A stretch of 64,000 nucleotides of DNA from Tatumella morbirosei (GCF_000757425.2 NZ_JPKR02000002.1:1-64000), one strand, 5' to 3'; positions 8,184-18,456 are shown, numbered from the stretch's first letter. Numbers and translations are program-made. The notes: generated by a model not told the origin, from the sequence alone.

Positions 8184-8334
8184 CGCTTAACTCCTTAATG
8201 CTTGAAAAGTTCTATGATAATGGAAACTGTGCCAAAACCGGAAATATGCCCCGGACAGTATACTGGTTAACATAGCCGAAAACCGTCTCTGGCGTAAGTC
8301 CGGGCTGCCACTCTGCAGATGATTTCTCTGCAAA

Positions 8335-9366
8335 TTATCGGACAACAAACTGATAACGGGTACAGGTGTTCATTTTTTCACCTGGCTTTAGCCAGCAATC
8401 TGGTTGTGGCCATTCAGAGTGGTTAGGGGAGTCAGGAAGAAAACCGCTTTCTAATGCGATCCCCTGATAGTCCTCATATTCTCCCTGCCTTGCCGGTGTT
8501 CCGGCCAGATAGTTACCGGAATAAAATTGCAATGCTGGTGCATCCGTAAATACTGCCACGCTTAGTTTTCCGTCTTCCGATGTTAAACAGGCCGCAGGTT
8601 CACTGTTATGGTCACGCGGGTTGAGCAGGAATGCATGATCGTAGCCGCGAACTTTTTTCTGGTCAGCATCGGTCAGAAAATCATCTGCGATTTTTTTCTC
8701 ATGACGAAAATCAAATCCGTTTCCTGCCACTGGCTGAAGAGAATTATCCGGAATACCATCGGTGGCCACCGGCAGATAGTGGTCAGCAGTTATTTGTAAC
8801 CTATGCTGGCGAGCATCACCTTGATTCGCGTCAAGGTTAAAATACGCGTGATTAGTCAGTACCACCGGACACAACTGGTCAGTTTCTGCTTCGTAACTGA
8901 TTAGCAGCGAATTGTCGTCAGTGAGTTGGTAGCGTACCCGGGCTGTCAGGTTGCCCGGGAAGCCCTGATCACCGTCAGGAGAATGCAGCTGGTAAAGCAC
9001 TTCATCGGGAGCCTGGCTGACAATCAGCCAACGGCGGTGGTTAAAACCCTCAGGCCCACCATGTAACTGATGTGGTGGCTGATTAGCCGCCAGTTGATGG
9101 CCGGTACGGGTTAACTTTGCCTGATTAATCCGGTTAGCATAACGGCCAATACAGGCACCCAGGTAGGACGACTGGTTCAGGTAATCGGCAGGAGAAGCAC
9201 ACCCCAATACCGCCTCACGCACTGAACCATCGGGCAGTGGCACTCTGGCAGACAGCCAGGTCGCACCCCAGTCCATAAAGGTGACATCCATCCCGTTGGC
9301 ATTACGTAATACGGTCATCCGCCAGGGTTGACCATCAGGTGCTATTGACTGGTTGCTGTGTGACAT
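8335..9366 (-). CDS. galM: Galactose-1-epimerase (mutarotase)
   Basis: A 343-residue aldose 1-epimerase that interconverts beta- and alpha-D-galactose for Gal[22 protein letters not shown] at the N-terminus, [24 protein letters not shown] and the C-terminal [13 protein letters not shown] match E. coli GalM. A longer in-frame start exists at 9393, but MSHS at 9366 has GGGGGCAGG directly upstream and aligns with the E. coli N-terminus, so it is preferred. It overlaps the end of galK by 25 bp, which indicates translational coupling in a galT-galK-galM operon. Confidence 0.95.
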   Translation of the reverse strand: MSHSNQSIAPDGQPWRMTVLRNANGMDVTFMDWGATWLSARVPLPDGSVREAVLGCASPADYLNQSSYLGACIGRYANRINQAKLTRTGHQLAANQPPHQLHGGPEGFNHRRWLIVSQAPDEVLYQLHSPDGDQGFPGNLTARVRYQLTDDNSLLISYEAETDQLCPVVLTNHAYFNLDANQGDARQHRLQITADHYLPVATDGIPDNSLQPVAGNGFDFRHEKKIADDFLTDADQKKVRGYDHAFLLNPRDHNSEPAACLTSEDGKLSVAVFTDAPALQFYSGNYLAGTPARQGEYEDYQGIALESGFLPDSPNHSEWPQPDCWLKPGEKMNTCTRYQFVVR

Positions 9367-10508
9367 GTTCCTGCCCCCTGTGATGCATTGCATACATAAA
9401 AGGTTTCAGTGATTCCCGTCTGCGAAGCATATTGTTCGGCTACCGCCTGACGGACGTTTTCTGCCAATCCTGCCGGTATCAGTGCAACAATACAGCCGCC
9501 GAAACCGCCACCGGTCATGCGAACCCCGCCCTGGTCACCAATCACTGATTTGACTATTTCAACCAGCAGATCAATCTGAGGTACGGTTATTTCAAAATCA
9601 TCACGCATAGAAGCATGAGACTCAGCCATTAAGCGGCCAACCGTCACCAGGTCACCCTGGCTTAACGCTTCAGCAGCATCCAGGGTTCGTTGGTTTTCGG
9701 TCAGGACATGACGGACTCGTTTGGCGACCAGCGGATCAATCTCTGATGCCACCGCATTGAACTCATCCAGTGTAACATCACGCAGCGAGGCTTTGTTAAA
9801 CAGACGGGCGCCGGTATCACATTGTTCCCTGCGGGTATTGTATTCACTACCTACCAGCGAACGTTTAAAGTTGGAATTGATGATAACTACGGCGGCATTT
9901 TCCGGGACAGAAACGGCCCGGGTCGCCAGTGAGCGGCAGTCCAGTAATAAAGCATGATCCTTTTTACCCAGAGCGGAAATCATCTGATCCATGATACCGC
10001 AGTTACAGCCGACAAACTGGTTCTCTGCTTCCTGGCCAATCAGTGCCAGTTCAGCCGGTTCAAGCGGTAAATGCCAAAGCTGCTGGATAGTGGTACCAAT
10101 GGCAACCTCCAGAGAGGCTGACGAACTTAACCCGGCACCCTGCGGCACATTACCACTAATGACTAAATCCATTCCCTTAAACCCGTCATTACGCTGGCGT
10201 AAATGTTTAATCACACCACGAACGTAATTGGCCCAAAGGGGGCTTTTAACACTAACGATGGGTTCTTCCAGGGAAAATTCATCCTGGGCGTTATCATAAT
10301 CGGCGGCAATCACCCGTACCCGATTGTCAGTACGTTTTGCACAACTGATAACTGTCTGATAATCAATAGCACAGGGCAGTACAAAGCCCTCATTATAATC
10401 AGTATGTTCGCCTATCAGATTAACTCGTCCGGGGGCCTGAAAAGTATGAGTTGCCGGATAGCCAAAAAGGGTATTGAAAAGAGTCTGGGTTTTTTCCTGT
10501 AATTGCAT
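9342..10508 (-). CDS. galK: Galactokinase
   Basis: A 388-residue GHMP kinase phosphorylating galactose at C1. The signature [21 protein letters not shown] is near residue 27 ([13 protein letters not shown] is diagnostic), the glycine-rich [13 protein letters not shown] binds ATP, and MTGGGFGGC closes the site. The first Met in frame would add ten residues; the ATG at 10508 aligns with E. coli and sits one base after the galT stop. The C-terminus continues about six residues past the usual SQGAG end, through the galM start. Confidence 0.97.
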   Translation of the reverse strand: MQLQEKTQTLFNTLFGYPATHTFQAPGRVNLIGEHTDYNEGFVLPCAIDYQTVISCAKRTDNRVRVIAADYDNAQDEFSLEEPIVSVKSPLWANYVRGVIKHLRQRNDGFKGMDLVISGNVPQGAGLSSSASLEVAIGTTIQQLWHLPLEPAELALIGQEAENQFVGCNCGIMDQMISALGKKDHALLLDCRSLATRAVSVPENAAVVIINSNFKRSLVGSEYNTRREQCDTGARLFNKASLRDVTLDEFNAVASEIDPLVAKRVRHVLTENQRTLDAAEALSQGDLVTVGRLMAESHASMRDDFEITVPQIDLLVEIVKSVIGDQGGVRMTGGGFGGCIVALIPAGLAENVRQAVAEQYASQTGITETFYVCNASQGAGTCHTATSQ

Positions 10509-10509
10509 C

Positions 10510-11553
10510 TCAGCGTGCCTCATTAAAATGGATATCACTTAACGCCCGTAATTTTTCAGCGGCCTGTTCAGCGGTTAAATCACGTTGTGTCTCAGCAAGC
10601 ATTTCGTAGCCCACCATAAATTTCCGTACGGTGGCAGAACGCAATAACGGGGGATAGAAATGCGCGTGGAGTTGCCAGTGCTGATTAGGCTCACCATTAA
10701 ATGGTGCTCCGTGCCAACCCATAGAATAGGGGAAAGAGCAGCTGAACAGATTGTCATAACGACTGGTAAGTTTTTTAAGGATCAACGCCAGATCCCGGCT
10801 CTGTTCCGCATTCAGATCGGTCAGCCGAAGGACATGAGCTTTGGGTAATAACAGTGTTTCAAAAGGCCATGCCGCCCACCAGGGAACCACCGCCAGCCAA
10901 TGCTCTGTTTCTACCACGGTACGCTGGCCGTCAGCCAGTTCTTTGGCGACATAATCCAGTAGCATGGGGGTGCCGTGCCGCTGATAATAGCTCCGTTGGT
11001 GGGTATCTTCGCGCTGTGCTTCATTAGGTAAAAAGCTGTTCGCCCAGACCTGACCATGCGGATGGGGGTTGGAACACCCCATCGCTGCGCCTTTATTCTC
11101 GAATACCTGAACCCAGGGATATTCTTTCCCCAACTCTTCAGTCTGTTCCTGCCAGGTAGTGACTATTTGTTGAAGCGATTCCAGCGGCAATTCAGGCAGG
11201 GTTTTACTGTGATCGGGAGAAAAACAGATAACCCGGCTGGTACCCCGCGCACTTTCACAACGCATCAGCAAATCATCACTTTCCGGAGCCTCCGGTGTGT
11301 CGGTCATCAGTGCGGCAAAATCATTGGTAAATACCCAGGTCCCGGTATAGTCGGGATTTTTATCGCCGGTGATGCGTTGATTACCAGCACACAGGAAGCA
11401 GTCAGGATCATGAGACGGCAGAGATGTTACTGCCGGTGTTTCTTGTGCACCCTGCCAGGGACGTTTTGCCCGGTGTGGGGAAACCAGCACCCATTGATCT
11501 GTCAGGGGGTTATAGCGGCGATGCGGGTGATCGACCGGATTAAATGTAGGCAT
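10510..11553 (-). CDS. galT: Galactose-1-phosphate uridylyltransferase
   Basis: A 347-residue Leloir enzyme exchanging UDP between glucose 1-phosphate and galactose 1-phosphate. The active-site HPHGQVWAN contains the nucleotidylated His; Zn-binding residues occur in CFLCAGN. Sequence and length follow E. coli GalT closely. In E. coli galE precedes galT; here galT is the first gene of the operon, directly behind the promoter and GalR operator, so UDP-galactose 4-epimerase must be supplied from elsewhere. Confidence 0.98.
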   Translation of the reverse strand: MPTFNPVDHPHRRYNPLTDQWVLVSPHRAKRPWQGAQETPAVTSLPSHDPDCFLCAGNQRITGDKNPDYTGTWVFTNDFAALMTDTPEAPESDDLLMRCESARGTSRVICFSPDHSKTLPELPLESLQQIVTTWQEQTEELGKEYPWVQVFENKGAAMGCSNPHPHGQVWANSFLPNEAQREDTHQRSYYQRHGTPMLLDYVAKELADGQRTVVETEHWLAVVPWWAAWPFETLLLPKAHVLRLTDLNAEQSRDLALILKKLTSRYDNLFSCSFPYSMGWHGAPFNGEPNQHWQLHAHFYPPLLRSATVRKFMVGYEMLAETQRDLTAEQAAEKLRALSDIHFNEAR

Positions 11554-11603
11554 AAATTATCCTGAATATCATCATGTCTGGTGAGCGGATATGCGATGAG
11601 ACT

Positions 11604-11641
11604 AGCATAGTGAAACCGGAAATTTTGTGATCAGTGTGGAG
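11604..11641 (-). promoter_or_regulatory. gal promoter with -10 element and CRP site
   Basis: On the minus strand TATGCT (11604-11609), identical to the E. coli galP1 -10 element, lies about 50 bp upstream of galT. A CRP half site with TGATCACA (within 11620-11641) sits at the spacing seen in the E. coli gal promoter. This predicts CRP-dependent transcription. The downstream half of the CRP site is poorly conserved. Confidence 0.65.
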
Positions 11642-11643
11642 TA

Positions 11644-11659
11644 ATGGAAACGTTTACAC
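11644..11659 (-). promoter_or_regulatory. GalR/GalS operator
   Basis: On the minus strand GTGTAAACGTTTCCAT differs at only two positions from the E. coli external gal operator GTGTAAACGATTCCAC. It lies just upstream of the CRP site and promoter, as OE does in E. coli. It should bind GalR/GalS and link galTKM to galactose induction. Confidence 0.8.
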
Positions 11660-11743
11660 AACAGGAAAATTGCGCAAACCTGAAGAATTAAGGTGGAGAC
11701 TGATGTCCGGAATTTGGCTGACAACCGGCGGGATGTGTTTGAC

Positions 11744-11765
11744 AGGGCCGGGGAATCCCGGCCCT
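11744..11765 (-). terminator. Hairpin downstream of modF
   Basis: A perfect nine-base-pair stem AGGGCCGGG/CCCGGCCCT with a four-base loop begins seven bases after the modF stop on the minus strand. No T-run follows, so termination may be weak or Rho-assisted. Confidence 0.5.
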
Positions 11766-11772
11766 TCAGTGA

Positions 11773-13254
11773 TTATGAATCTTTCAGAGAATCCTGCTGA
11801 AAGCCATAACCGCCACCTTGCTTAGGCACAAAGGTCAGGCGATGAGTGATACAATCAGGTGCATCTTCGGCATGGTGTGACACAAACAGCAGTTGAGTAC
11901 GGCCTTCACCAATCAACACATTCACAAACTGACGAATCAGTTGCCGGTTAATCGCGTCCAGTCCCTGTAAAGGCTCATCAAGGATCAACACCCGCGGATG
12001 CTTAACCAGCGCTCGTACAATCAAAACCAGGCGTTGCTGGCCCCATGACAGGCTGTGGAAAGGGGCGGAAGCCAGCGAGTTATCCATTCCCAGCAAGGCC
12101 AGCCATTGTGTCGCCAGCTGATTTTGCCGGTCCGATACTGCCTGATATAAACCGATAGAATCGAAGAATCCGGACAGGATAACCGTACGTACTGTCGCAC
12201 TGACACGGTATTCCAGGTGCAGGCTACTGCTGACATAACCGATATGTTGCTTGATATCCCAGATGGTCTCTCCACTGCCACGACGAATACCAAACAGGGT
12301 TAAATCATTACTGTATCCCTGGGGATGGTCGCCGGTGACCAGGCTGAGCAGGGTCGATTTACCTGCACCATTCGGCCCTGTGATTTGCCAGTGCTGGCCC
12401 GGATCTACCTGCCAGTTCAGACCGTCAATGATTAACTTATCGTCCCAGGAGACTTTACCGTTGCGCAGGATAATGGGGGACTGTGTGTCATTCTCACCAT
12501 TGTCAGGTGCAGGATCATCTGCTGCCGGCAACGACACCGATTTTATTTTTTCGCTGTGCGCCAGTTGAATAATCAACGCCTGCTTGAGTATTTCGGCCCG
12601 CGGGCCGATATGGCTTAAGGTTCCTTCAGCCAGTACACCGACATGATCGACAAACTCCGGGATATCTTCAAAACGATTGAGAACCAGCACCAGCGTTGTC
12701 CCTTGCTGGCTCAAAGAATGTAACTGACGGCTCAGGTTTTCTCTGGAGCCGACATCCAGACCGTCAAAGGGCTCATCCAGCACCAGTAAATCCGGGGCAG
12801 ACATCAGTGTTTTACAGAGTAACGCTTTGCGTGTTTCCCCCGTCGACAAAAACTTGAATGGCCGGTCGAGCAAATGCTCAATAGCAAACTGTTCGCTTAG
12901 CATCCGGCAACGCGATTCATCCGCGACCTCATCCATAATAATCTGTCGGGTCAGCCGGCCATCTTCGCTTTCGCCTTCACTGTAGAGGTCAGTATTATTT
13001 CTCTCCCACTCGGCAGCCACCAGTTGTGACAGCTGTTCCAGGGATAAGCGAACGGCACGTTTAAAGCCCTGATGAACGGTACCGGTGGTAGCTGGCAGTT
13101 CTGCGGTCACCGCTTTGGCCAGTGATGACTTGCCGCTGCCATTGGTCCCGACGAAAGCCCAGCTGTCTGCGGATTTTATTTCCAGTTGCTCAATGTGAAG
13201 TTTCCAGTGTTTACCCTGGCGAAACGTGCCTTGCGTTATTTGCAACGATGTCAT
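11773..13254 (-). CDS. modF: Molybdate-associated ABC ATPase ModF
   Basis: A 493-residue protein with two ABC ATPase domains. Walker A motifs are VGTNGSGKSS (about residue 35) and TGPNGAGKST (about 295); Walker B motifs are LLVLDEPFDGLD and VLILDEPLQGLD; signatures are LSTGETR and LSWGQQR. It resembles E. coli ModF (490 residues), whose role in molybdenum physiology is not settled. The start at 13254 aligns with E. coli MSSLQI; a further in-frame ATG at 13275 would add seven residues. It follows modE by about 110 bp, probably as an operon. The transport genes modABC are not nearby. Confidence 0.94.
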   Translation of the reverse strand: MTSLQITQGTFRQGKHWKLHIEQLEIKSADSWAFVGTNGSGKSSLAKAVTAELPATTGTVHQGFKRAVRLSLEQLSQLVAAEWERNNTDLYSEGESEDGRLTRQIIMDEVADESRCRMLSEQFAIEHLLDRPFKFLSTGETRKALLCKTLMSAPDLLVLDEPFDGLDVGSRENLSRQLHSLSQQGTTLVLVLNRFEDIPEFVDHVGVLAEGTLSHIGPRAEILKQALIIQLAHSEKIKSVSLPAADDPAPDNGENDTQSPIILRNGKVSWDDKLIIDGLNWQVDPGQHWQITGPNGAGKSTLLSLVTGDHPQGYSNDLTLFGIRRGSGETIWDIKQHIGYVSSSLHLEYRVSATVRTVILSGFFDSIGLYQAVSDRQNQLATQWLALLGMDNSLASAPFHSLSWGQQRLVLIVRALVKHPRVLILDEPLQGLDAINRQLIRQFVNVLIGEGRTQLLFVSHHAEDAPDCITHRLTFVPKQGGGYGFQQDSLKDS

Positions 13255-13336
13255 GTTGTGTTCCGTTTTATGCATTGTTTTACACAGTTGTATCTGCCCG
13301 GGGAATACTTGTCAAACTTAAAGCAATGCAGACAGG

Positions 13337-13357
13337 AGGCAGGAGGGATTCCTGCCT
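13337..13357 (-). other. Hairpin between modE and modF
   Basis: AGGCAGGA/TCCTGCCT forms an eight-base-pair stem with a five-base loop in the modE-modF gap. It lacks a T-run, so it may attenuate or stabilise the transcript rather than end it. Confidence 0.4.
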
Positions 13358-13364
13358 GAGTGGG

Positions 13365-14138
13365 TTAGTTCAGACTGGCCAGTAAGGCATTTTCGGGGCG
13401 AAAGCTGGCTTGTACGTGCTGGCCAACAGTAAAATTATGCTCACCAGACGGATACGTGGCACATAACGTTTCACCATTCGCCAGTTGCATAATCACTTCA
13501 TCACTGGCGGGTCCGTGGGCAATATGGCTGATCACGACCGGGAACTGGTTGGCAGCGTTGACCGTTTCCGGATGAATCTGTAGCCAGGAAGCTTTAATCA
13601 ATACCAATACCTCTTTACCGTCAGACAACAAAAGCCGGTGACTGCTGTCGCGGGTAATTGAAACCCGGACAATAGTCTGTTTATCGCTGAGCAGAACGCT
13701 GATGATGTCAATCGGCCCGGCATGGTCTATAGCACTGACGGTGCCGAACAACTGATTGCGGGCACTGGTCTGTAGTGAGGATCGGGCGATGGCCGCCAGC
13801 AGGCTGTTAAGGGGTAAGGTATCTTTTTGCAAATTATCGAAGGCTTTTTGCTGAATTTGTTCCAGCAACTGATAAAGCTGAATTAACCGCTCACCATAGG
13901 CAGTGAGGTAAGCGCCACCACCTCCTTTCCCGCCGGTATTACTGGCCACTACAGGGTTTTCTGCCAGTGTATTCATTTCATGTATGGCATCCCAGGCGGT
14001 TTTGTAGCTAATCCCGGCCTGGCGGGCACCCTGGCTGATAGAGCCGGTCTGCTGAATTGCCCGGAGTAACCTGATTCGGCGCGGATCGGCAAACAACTTA
14101 TTGCTGAGGTGGATATTTAATGAGATGTCAGCCTGCAT
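13365..14138 (-). CDS. modE: Molybdenum-dependent transcriptional regulator ModE
   Basis: A 257-residue regulator. The N-terminal winged helix-turn-helix covers about residues 15-90 (GSISQGARQAGISYKTAWDA, then GGKGGGGAYLT). Two TOBE/Mop domains follow from about 125 (ARNQLFGTVSAID; VVISHIAHGPASDEV), which bind molybdate. In E. coli, ModE-molybdate represses modABC and activates Mo-enzyme and moa genes. It diverges from acrZ. Since modABC is missing here, the local target is unclear; moaA with its riboswitch leader lies 13 kb away. Confidence 0.96.
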   Translation of the reverse strand: MQADISLNIHLSNKLFADPRRIRLLRAIQQTGSISQGARQAGISYKTAWDAIHEMNTLAENPVVASNTGGKGGGGAYLTAYGERLIQLYQLLEQIQQKAFDNLQKDTLPLNSLLAAIARSSLQTSARNQLFGTVSAIDHAGPIDIISVLLSDKQTIVRVSITRDSSHRLLLSDGKEVLVLIKASWLQIHPETVNAANQFPVVISHIAHGPASDEVIMQLANGETLCATYPSGEHNFTVGQHVQASFRPENALLASLN

Positions 14139-14298
14139 AGTCGCTCCTGCTTCGGGATATTTACCGGATTACCGGCGGGATAGTAGCATCAGCCAGGTGC
14201 ACGGAATAAGCCCCGCCCGCGTTAAAGCACAAAAAGCAATGGGCTTTCATCGATCCTCCCGGTAAACTGGCTTTTTTGGTGAACCTACCGAGGTTGAT

Positions 14299-14457
14299 AT
14301 GCTCGAACTGCTCGAAAGCCTGCTGATGGCGATTATCATGGTACCTGTTGTGATGGCCCTTATGTTGGGACTGATCTACGGACTGGGAGAATTATTCAAC
14401 CTGATTTCTGGTTCACGTCGTCATGACCAGGCATCACAACAGACGACTCATTCGTAA
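14299..14457 (+). CDS. acrZ: AcrZ small membrane protein (AcrAB-TolC accessory)
   Basis: A 52-residue single-span membrane protein beginning [20 protein letters not shown] and continuing [18 protein letters not shown]. It aligns closely with E. coli AcrZ (49 residues), an inner-membrane peptide that binds AcrB and modulates drug export. GAGG lies about seven bases upstream of the ATG. Position between modE and the ybhA end is as in E. coli, except that modABC is absent downstream. The polar tail ends QQTTHS. Confidence 0.93.
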   Translation: MLELLESLLMAIIMVPVVMALMLGLIYGLGELFNLISGSRRHDQASQQTTHS

Positions 14458-14466
14458 TCTGTAAGT

Positions 14467-14495
14467 GTCTGCCTGTCCGGAAAAGGCAGGCAGAC
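14467..14495. terminator. Hairpin between acrZ and ybhA
   Basis: GTCTGCCTG/CAGGCAGAC is a perfect nine-base-pair stem around an 11-base loop, placed between the convergent acrZ and ybhA stops. No T-run is present; a bidirectional terminator is the likely role. Confidence 0.5.
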
Positions 14496-14505
14496 CATCT
14501 CAGAA

Positions 14506-15324
14506 TCACAGCACCTTTGCGTAAATCGCTTCTGCAATCGATGGACGGTTATTATCACCAATTACCCATCCGGCTTTGTCCTTAATGGCCTCATCTGCAT
14601 TACCCATAGCAACACCCAAACCGGCGGTTTCCAGCATGCTCAGGTCATTATAATTGTCGCCGAAGGCAATCACGTCATGCATTGATAATCCCCGGGTTGC
14701 CAGCCACTGGGCCAGACGTTTGCCTTTGCTATTCCCTTGTCGGGCAATATCCACTTGATCCACCCATGACCATTCGCAGGTCACCCGAGCTTCATCGGCA
14801 ATTCGTAGTGCAAAATCCTGTAACTGAGGGATATTGTCGTGAGAGAGGGCAAACTTCCACAACCGGTCTGACTGCCTGGCGGCACCGGCCAGACTTCCGA
14901 CCCTGGTAAAAACCGGACGCTGCTCCACAGGCAGAGTTTCTCCCCAGGCTTTGGTTCGGATGACATGTGGGGTGGGTTGTTCGTAGAGCATGGCATCATC
15001 GGCATATAACAGGCCCTTTATGCCTTCTTCATCCAGCCGCTGAATGACTTTTTCAACCTGATCGACAGACATCGGGTCATTGTCCAGCACCTGCCGCTGC
15101 TGATAGTCATACAGATAGGTACCGTTACAGCAAATGGCCGGGGCTGTGAGTTGTAATGTCTGATAAAACGGGTGAATAGCACTATGATGGCGGCCTGTGA
15201 CGATTAATATTTCAATCCCGGCTGCGCGGGCTTTTGACAGAGCTTCAACAGACTCTGGCAAAATCTTTTTTTCAGACGTCAGCAGCGTTCCGTCCAGATC
15301 AAGGGCAATAACACGATAGCTCAT
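14506..15324 (-). CDS. ybhA: HAD-superfamily phosphatase YbhA (pyridoxal phosphate phosphatase)
   Basis: A 272-residue Cof-type HAD hydrolase, the same length as E. coli YbhA. Motif I is ALDLDGTLLTSE, motif II IVTGRHHSA, motif III lies in QGNSKGKRL, and motif IV is AFGDNYNDLSML. E. coli YbhA dephosphorylates pyridoxal 5'-phosphate and other sugar phosphates in vitro. The gene is convergent with acrZ and divergent from pgl, as in E. coli after removal of modABC. Confidence 0.93.
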   Translation of the reverse strand: MSYRVIALDLDGTLLTSEKKILPESVEALSKARAAGIEILIVTGRHHSAIHPFYQTLQLTAPAICCNGTYLYDYQQRQVLDNDPMSVDQVEKVIQRLDEEGIKGLLYADDAMLYEQPTPHVIRTKAWGETLPVEQRPVFTRVGSLAGAARQSDRLWKFALSHDNIPQLQDFALRIADEARVTCEWSWVDQVDIARQGNSKGKRLAQWLATRGLSMHDVIAFGDNYNDLSMLETAGLGVAMGNADEAIKDKAGWVIGDNNRPSIAEAIYAKVL

Positions 15325-15480
15325 AGTGGAGTTTACCTGAAGAGAGAACAGACTTTGGAGTCTACCCCGGTTCCGCAGGTGCCAGCAAAAAACCGCATCA
15401 ATAAATCATTTTTTGCGTCCGGATATTGCGTTACAGTGGGGGAAACCCGAAAAATCACCGATTCCAGGTAAGGAGAATTC

Positions 15481-16473
15481 ATGCAACAAGTTGTTTATAT
15501 TGCCAGTCCCGAAAGCCAGCAAATTCATGTCTGGCAGCTTTCTGAGGCCGGATCACTGACGCTATTGCAGGTAGTTGATGTCGACGGGCAGGTGCAGCCG
15601 ATGGTGGTTAATCCTCATAAATCGGTGTTGTATGTGGGTGTGCGTCCTGATTTTCGTGTGATAGCGTTCGCGATTGCGGCTGACGGCAGCTTAACTGAAG
15701 CCGGGCACGCTGCATTGCCGGGCAGCGCAACTCATTTATCAACCGACCATCAGGGCAACAACTTGTTTGCCGGCTATTATCATGACGGGCTGGTCACGGT
15801 GACACCACTGGATGCACAGGGGTTGCCACAGTCGGTCAGTCAGACTCTCTCCGGGCTGGACGGTTGCCATTCGACCAATCTCAGCAGCACAGAACTGTTA
15901 TATGCTCCTGCTCTGAAGCAGGACCGCGTATGTGCGTTTCGCTGGAATAGCGATGGTACACTGATTGAACCGGCCAGCGGGCAGATTTCGACCCGTCAGG
16001 GCGCAGGGCCACGACATATGGCCTTTCATCCCAACGGTAAATTCGGCTATCTGGTGAATGAACTGGACAGTACGGTGAGCGTACTGAAGCTGAATGCTCA
16101 GGGAGCAGAAACGATCCAGACTCTGGATATGATGCCGGAAGATTTCAACGGTACCCGCTGGGCGGCTGATATTCATCTGACACCAGACGGACGTTTTTTG
16201 TATGCCTGTGATCGTACCAGCAGCACTCTGACTATTTTCTCTGTCAGTGACAGTGGTGATGAATTGGTTATAAAAGGTTTCTGGCCGACGGAAACTCAGC
16301 CACGTGGTTTTAATATTGATAAGTCTGGAAAATATCTGATTGCTGCCGGGCAGAAATCACATCATATCGGGGTCTATGCCATAGCTGCGGATTCAGGGAC
16401 ACTGAGTGATCTGGGACGGTATGCGGTCGGGCAGGGGCCAATGTGGGTGACTATCCATCAGATCAGCGCGTAG
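15481..16473 (+). CDS. pgl: 6-phosphogluconolactonase (YbhE-type)
   Basis: A 330-residue seven-bladed beta-propeller lactonase hydrolysing 6-phosphogluconolactone in the oxidative pentose phosphate pathway. [22 protein letters not shown] and the repeated beta strands are typical of the Pgl/YbhE family. AAGGAGA is seven bases upstream of the ATG. It diverges from ybhA with a 156-bp gap and converges on ybhB. No close alternative function is suggested. Confidence 0.96.
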   Translation: MQQVVYIASPESQQIHVWQLSEAGSLTLLQVVDVDGQVQPMVVNPHKSVLYVGVRPDFRVIAFAIAADGSLTEAGHAALPGSATHLSTDHQGNNLFAGYYHDGLVTVTPLDAQGLPQSVSQTLSGLDGCHSTNLSSTELLYAPALKQDRVCAFRWNSDGTLIEPASGQISTRQGAGPRHMAFHPNGKFGYLVNELDSTVSVLKLNAQGAETIQTLDMMPEDFNGTRWAADIHLTPDGRFLYACDRTSSTLTIFSVSDSGDELVIKGFWPTETQPRGFNIDKSGKYLIAAGQKSHHIGVYAIAADSGTLSDLGRYAVGQGPMWVTIHQISA

Positions 16474-16485
16474 CACTCAGCCCTG

Positions 16486-16522
16486 CAGGGAGGTTGCCCG
16501 CGGGTAAGCGGCAATCTCCCTG
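16486..16522. terminator. Bidirectional terminator between pgl and ybhB
   Basis: CAGGGAGGTTGCC pairs with GGCAATCTCCCTG (13 base pairs including one G-T) around an 11-base loop in the convergent gap. The strong stem suggests termination in both directions even though flanking T-runs are short. Confidence 0.6.
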
Positions 16523-16528
16523 ATAAAA

Positions 16529-17005
16529 TCAGTTAAATGTCACTGTCAGACTGGCACTGGCCAGGGCATGAAAATGGACATTGAAGCCGACCATGGCACC
16601 GCTGGCATCGCTGGAAAGATCCAGTTTATCGGTATCCATCGCATGTACCGTGAACACATAGCGGTGTTTTTCACCCTCAGGCGGTGCAGCACCACCGTAA
16701 GCTGAGGTGCCGAAATCAGTACGGGTTTGTAACGCTCCGGCAGGCAGATCTGCCTTCCCTGACCCGGCACCTTGTTCAATCTCGGTCACTTCTGCCGGAA
16801 TGTTGATGACAACCCAGTGCCACCAGCCACTGCCAGTAGGCGCATCCGGGTCAAAACAGGTAATGACAAAACTGCGTGTTCCTGCCGGTGCACCTTCCCA
16901 CTGTAGCTGAGGTGACAGATTCTTACCCTGATAGCCCATGCCATTAAACACCTGGGCTTGCGGCATAGTTTGTCCGTCTGATAAATCCTGACTGAATAAG
17001 CGCAT
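16529..17005 (-). CDS. ybhB: YbhB, Raf kinase inhibitor-like / PEBP family protein
   Basis: A 158-residue phosphatidylethanolamine-binding-protein fold, the same length as E. coli YbhB. The CFDPDAPTGSGWWHWVV motif and the TRTDFGTSAYGGAAPPEGEKHRY anion-binding region are the conserved core (the key stretch is DPDAPTGSGWWHW). The start at 17005 has AGGAGAG upstream and aligns with E. coli; longer in-frame starts to 17056 lack support. It lies 114 bp after bioA on the same strand, as in E. coli where the two are cotranscribed. Biochemical role is unknown. Confidence 0.94.
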   Translation of the reverse strand: MRLFSQDLSDGQTMPQAQVFNGMGYQGKNLSPQLQWEGAPAGTRSFVITCFDPDAPTGSGWWHWVVINIPAEVTEIEQGAGSGKADLPAGALQTRTDFGTSAYGGAAPPEGEKHRYVFTVHAMDTDKLDLSSDASGAMVGFNVHFHALASASLTVTFN

Positions 17006-17119
17006 TTTGTCTCTCCTGATATCGATAACTCGCAGATTGTAACCCATCACCAGCACAAAATCTGCGTAACAGACAGCCGCCTGGTCAGGCGTTTATCCGG
17101 GGATGGACGAAATAAAAGT

Positions 17120-18418
17120 CTATTCCGGAAGGATAAACAGTGACGGCTGTACAACCGCCATCTGGATGGCCACGGTCAGACGTGACAGCTCTTCAGGCGT
17201 GACAATATAGGGTGGCATCAGATAAATTAGCCGTCCAAAAGGCCGTATCCATACCCCTTGCCGGACAAAAAATTGCTGAATTTCTGCCATTCTTACCGGG
17301 TAATGACACTCAACGACTCCAATCGCGCCCAGTACCCGAACATCGGCAACCAGAGGGCAATCATCCAGTGGCATTAACTGTTTTTTTAGTTGCTGTTCAA
17401 TATGGCTGACCTGCCGCTGCCAGTGACCTTCTTCCAGCAGGGCCAGACTTTCACAAGCCACAGCACAGGCCAGCGGATTGCCCATAAAGGTCGGACCATG
17501 CATAAAGCAGCCTGCAGGACTGCGACTAATTTTATCGGCGACTTTCTCTGTAGTGAGAGTGGCTGAAAGTGTCATAGTACCGCCGGTCAGACCTTTACCT
17601 ACACACATAATATCCGGTGATATACCGGCATGTTCACAGGCGAACAACCGCCCCGTACGCCCAAAGCCGGTGGCTATCTCATCTGCGATCATCAGGACCC
17701 CGTACTGATCACATAATTCTCTGACTTTTCGCAGATATTCCGGATGATAAAAGCGCATTCCGCCGGCGCCCTGAACTATGGGTTCCAGAATGACAGCGGC
17801 CAGTTGCTGGTGTTGTGCCGCCAGCATTTGTTGCATTTCAGCAATATCACTCTCCTGCCATGAGTCATAAAATCTGGTCGCCGGGGCAGAAACAAACAGA
17901 TGCTCAGGCAGGTAACCTTTCCAGAGGGCATGCATGGAATTATCAGGATCACAGACTGACATAGCAGCGAAAGTATCTCCATGATAACCGTGGCGGACTG
18001 TCAGGAATTTATTGCGTGGGAGCGTATCCCCACTGTAATACTGGACAGCCATTTTCATTGCCACTTCAACTGCCACCGATCCTGAATCGGCCAGGAATAC
18101 CTTTTCCAGACCCGCCGGAGCCATAGACACCAGCTTACGGCATAATGCTACCGCCGCAGGATGGGTGATCCCGCCAAACATCACATGTGACATCTGTTCC
18201 ATTTGTTCGGTGAGTGCATGATTCAGTCGCGGATGGTTGTAGCCGTGGATAGCTGCCCACCATGAGGACATGCCCTCGGTTAGCCGGCGACCATCTGCCA
18301 GTGTCAGGGTACATTGGTGCGCTGAAACTACCGGATAACAGGGCAAAGGATCGATCATTGAGGTATACGGATGCCAGATATGCTGGCGGTCAAATGCGAG
18401 GTCTTCGGCTGTAAACAT
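17120..18418 (-). CDS. bioA: Adenosylmethionine--8-amino-7-oxononanoate aminotransferase
   Basis: A 432-residue class III aminotransferase making 7,8-diaminopelargonate from KAPA with SAM as amino donor. [11 protein letters not shown] at the N-terminus, [14 protein letters not shown], the PLP Lys in [16 protein letters not shown] and [13 protein letters not shown] are typical. The ATG at 18418 aligns with E. coli; a frame extension to 18496 would run through the bio operator and is rejected. It diverges from bioBFCD across the BirA operator. Confidence 0.97.
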   Translation of the reverse strand: MFTAEDLAFDRQHIWHPYTSMIDPLPCYPVVSAHQCTLTLADGRRLTEGMSSWWAAIHGYNHPRLNHALTEQMEQMSHVMFGGITHPAAVALCRKLVSMAPAGLEKVFLADSGSVAVEVAMKMAVQYYSGDTLPRNKFLTVRHGYHGDTFAAMSVCDPDNSMHALWKGYLPEHLFVSAPATRFYDSWQESDIAEMQQMLAAQHQQLAAVILEPIVQGAGGMRFYHPEYLRKVRELCDQYGVLMIADEIATGFGRTGRLFACEHAGISPDIMCVGKGLTGGTMTLSATLTTEKVADKISRSPAGCFMHGPTFMGNPLACAVACESLALLEEGHWQRQVSHIEQQLKKQLMPLDDCPLVADVRVLGAIGVVECHYPVRMAEIQQFFVRQGVWIRPFGRLIYLMPPYIVTPEELSRLTVAIQMAVVQPSLFILPE

Positions 18419-18421
18419 TGT

Positions 18422-18456
18422 CTTGTAAACCAAATTAAAAAGATTTAGTTTACAAG
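18422..18456. promoter_or_regulatory. BirA-binding bio operator (bioO)
   Basis: CTTGTAAAC at the left and GTTTACAAG at the right form the inverted repeat TTGTAAAC-N-GTTTACAA in the bioA/bioB divergent region. Half-site sequences and spacing resemble E. coli bioO. It should bind the BirA-biotinoyl-AMP dimer and repress both directions when biotin is plentiful. It abuts the bioA start codon. Confidence 0.88.
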
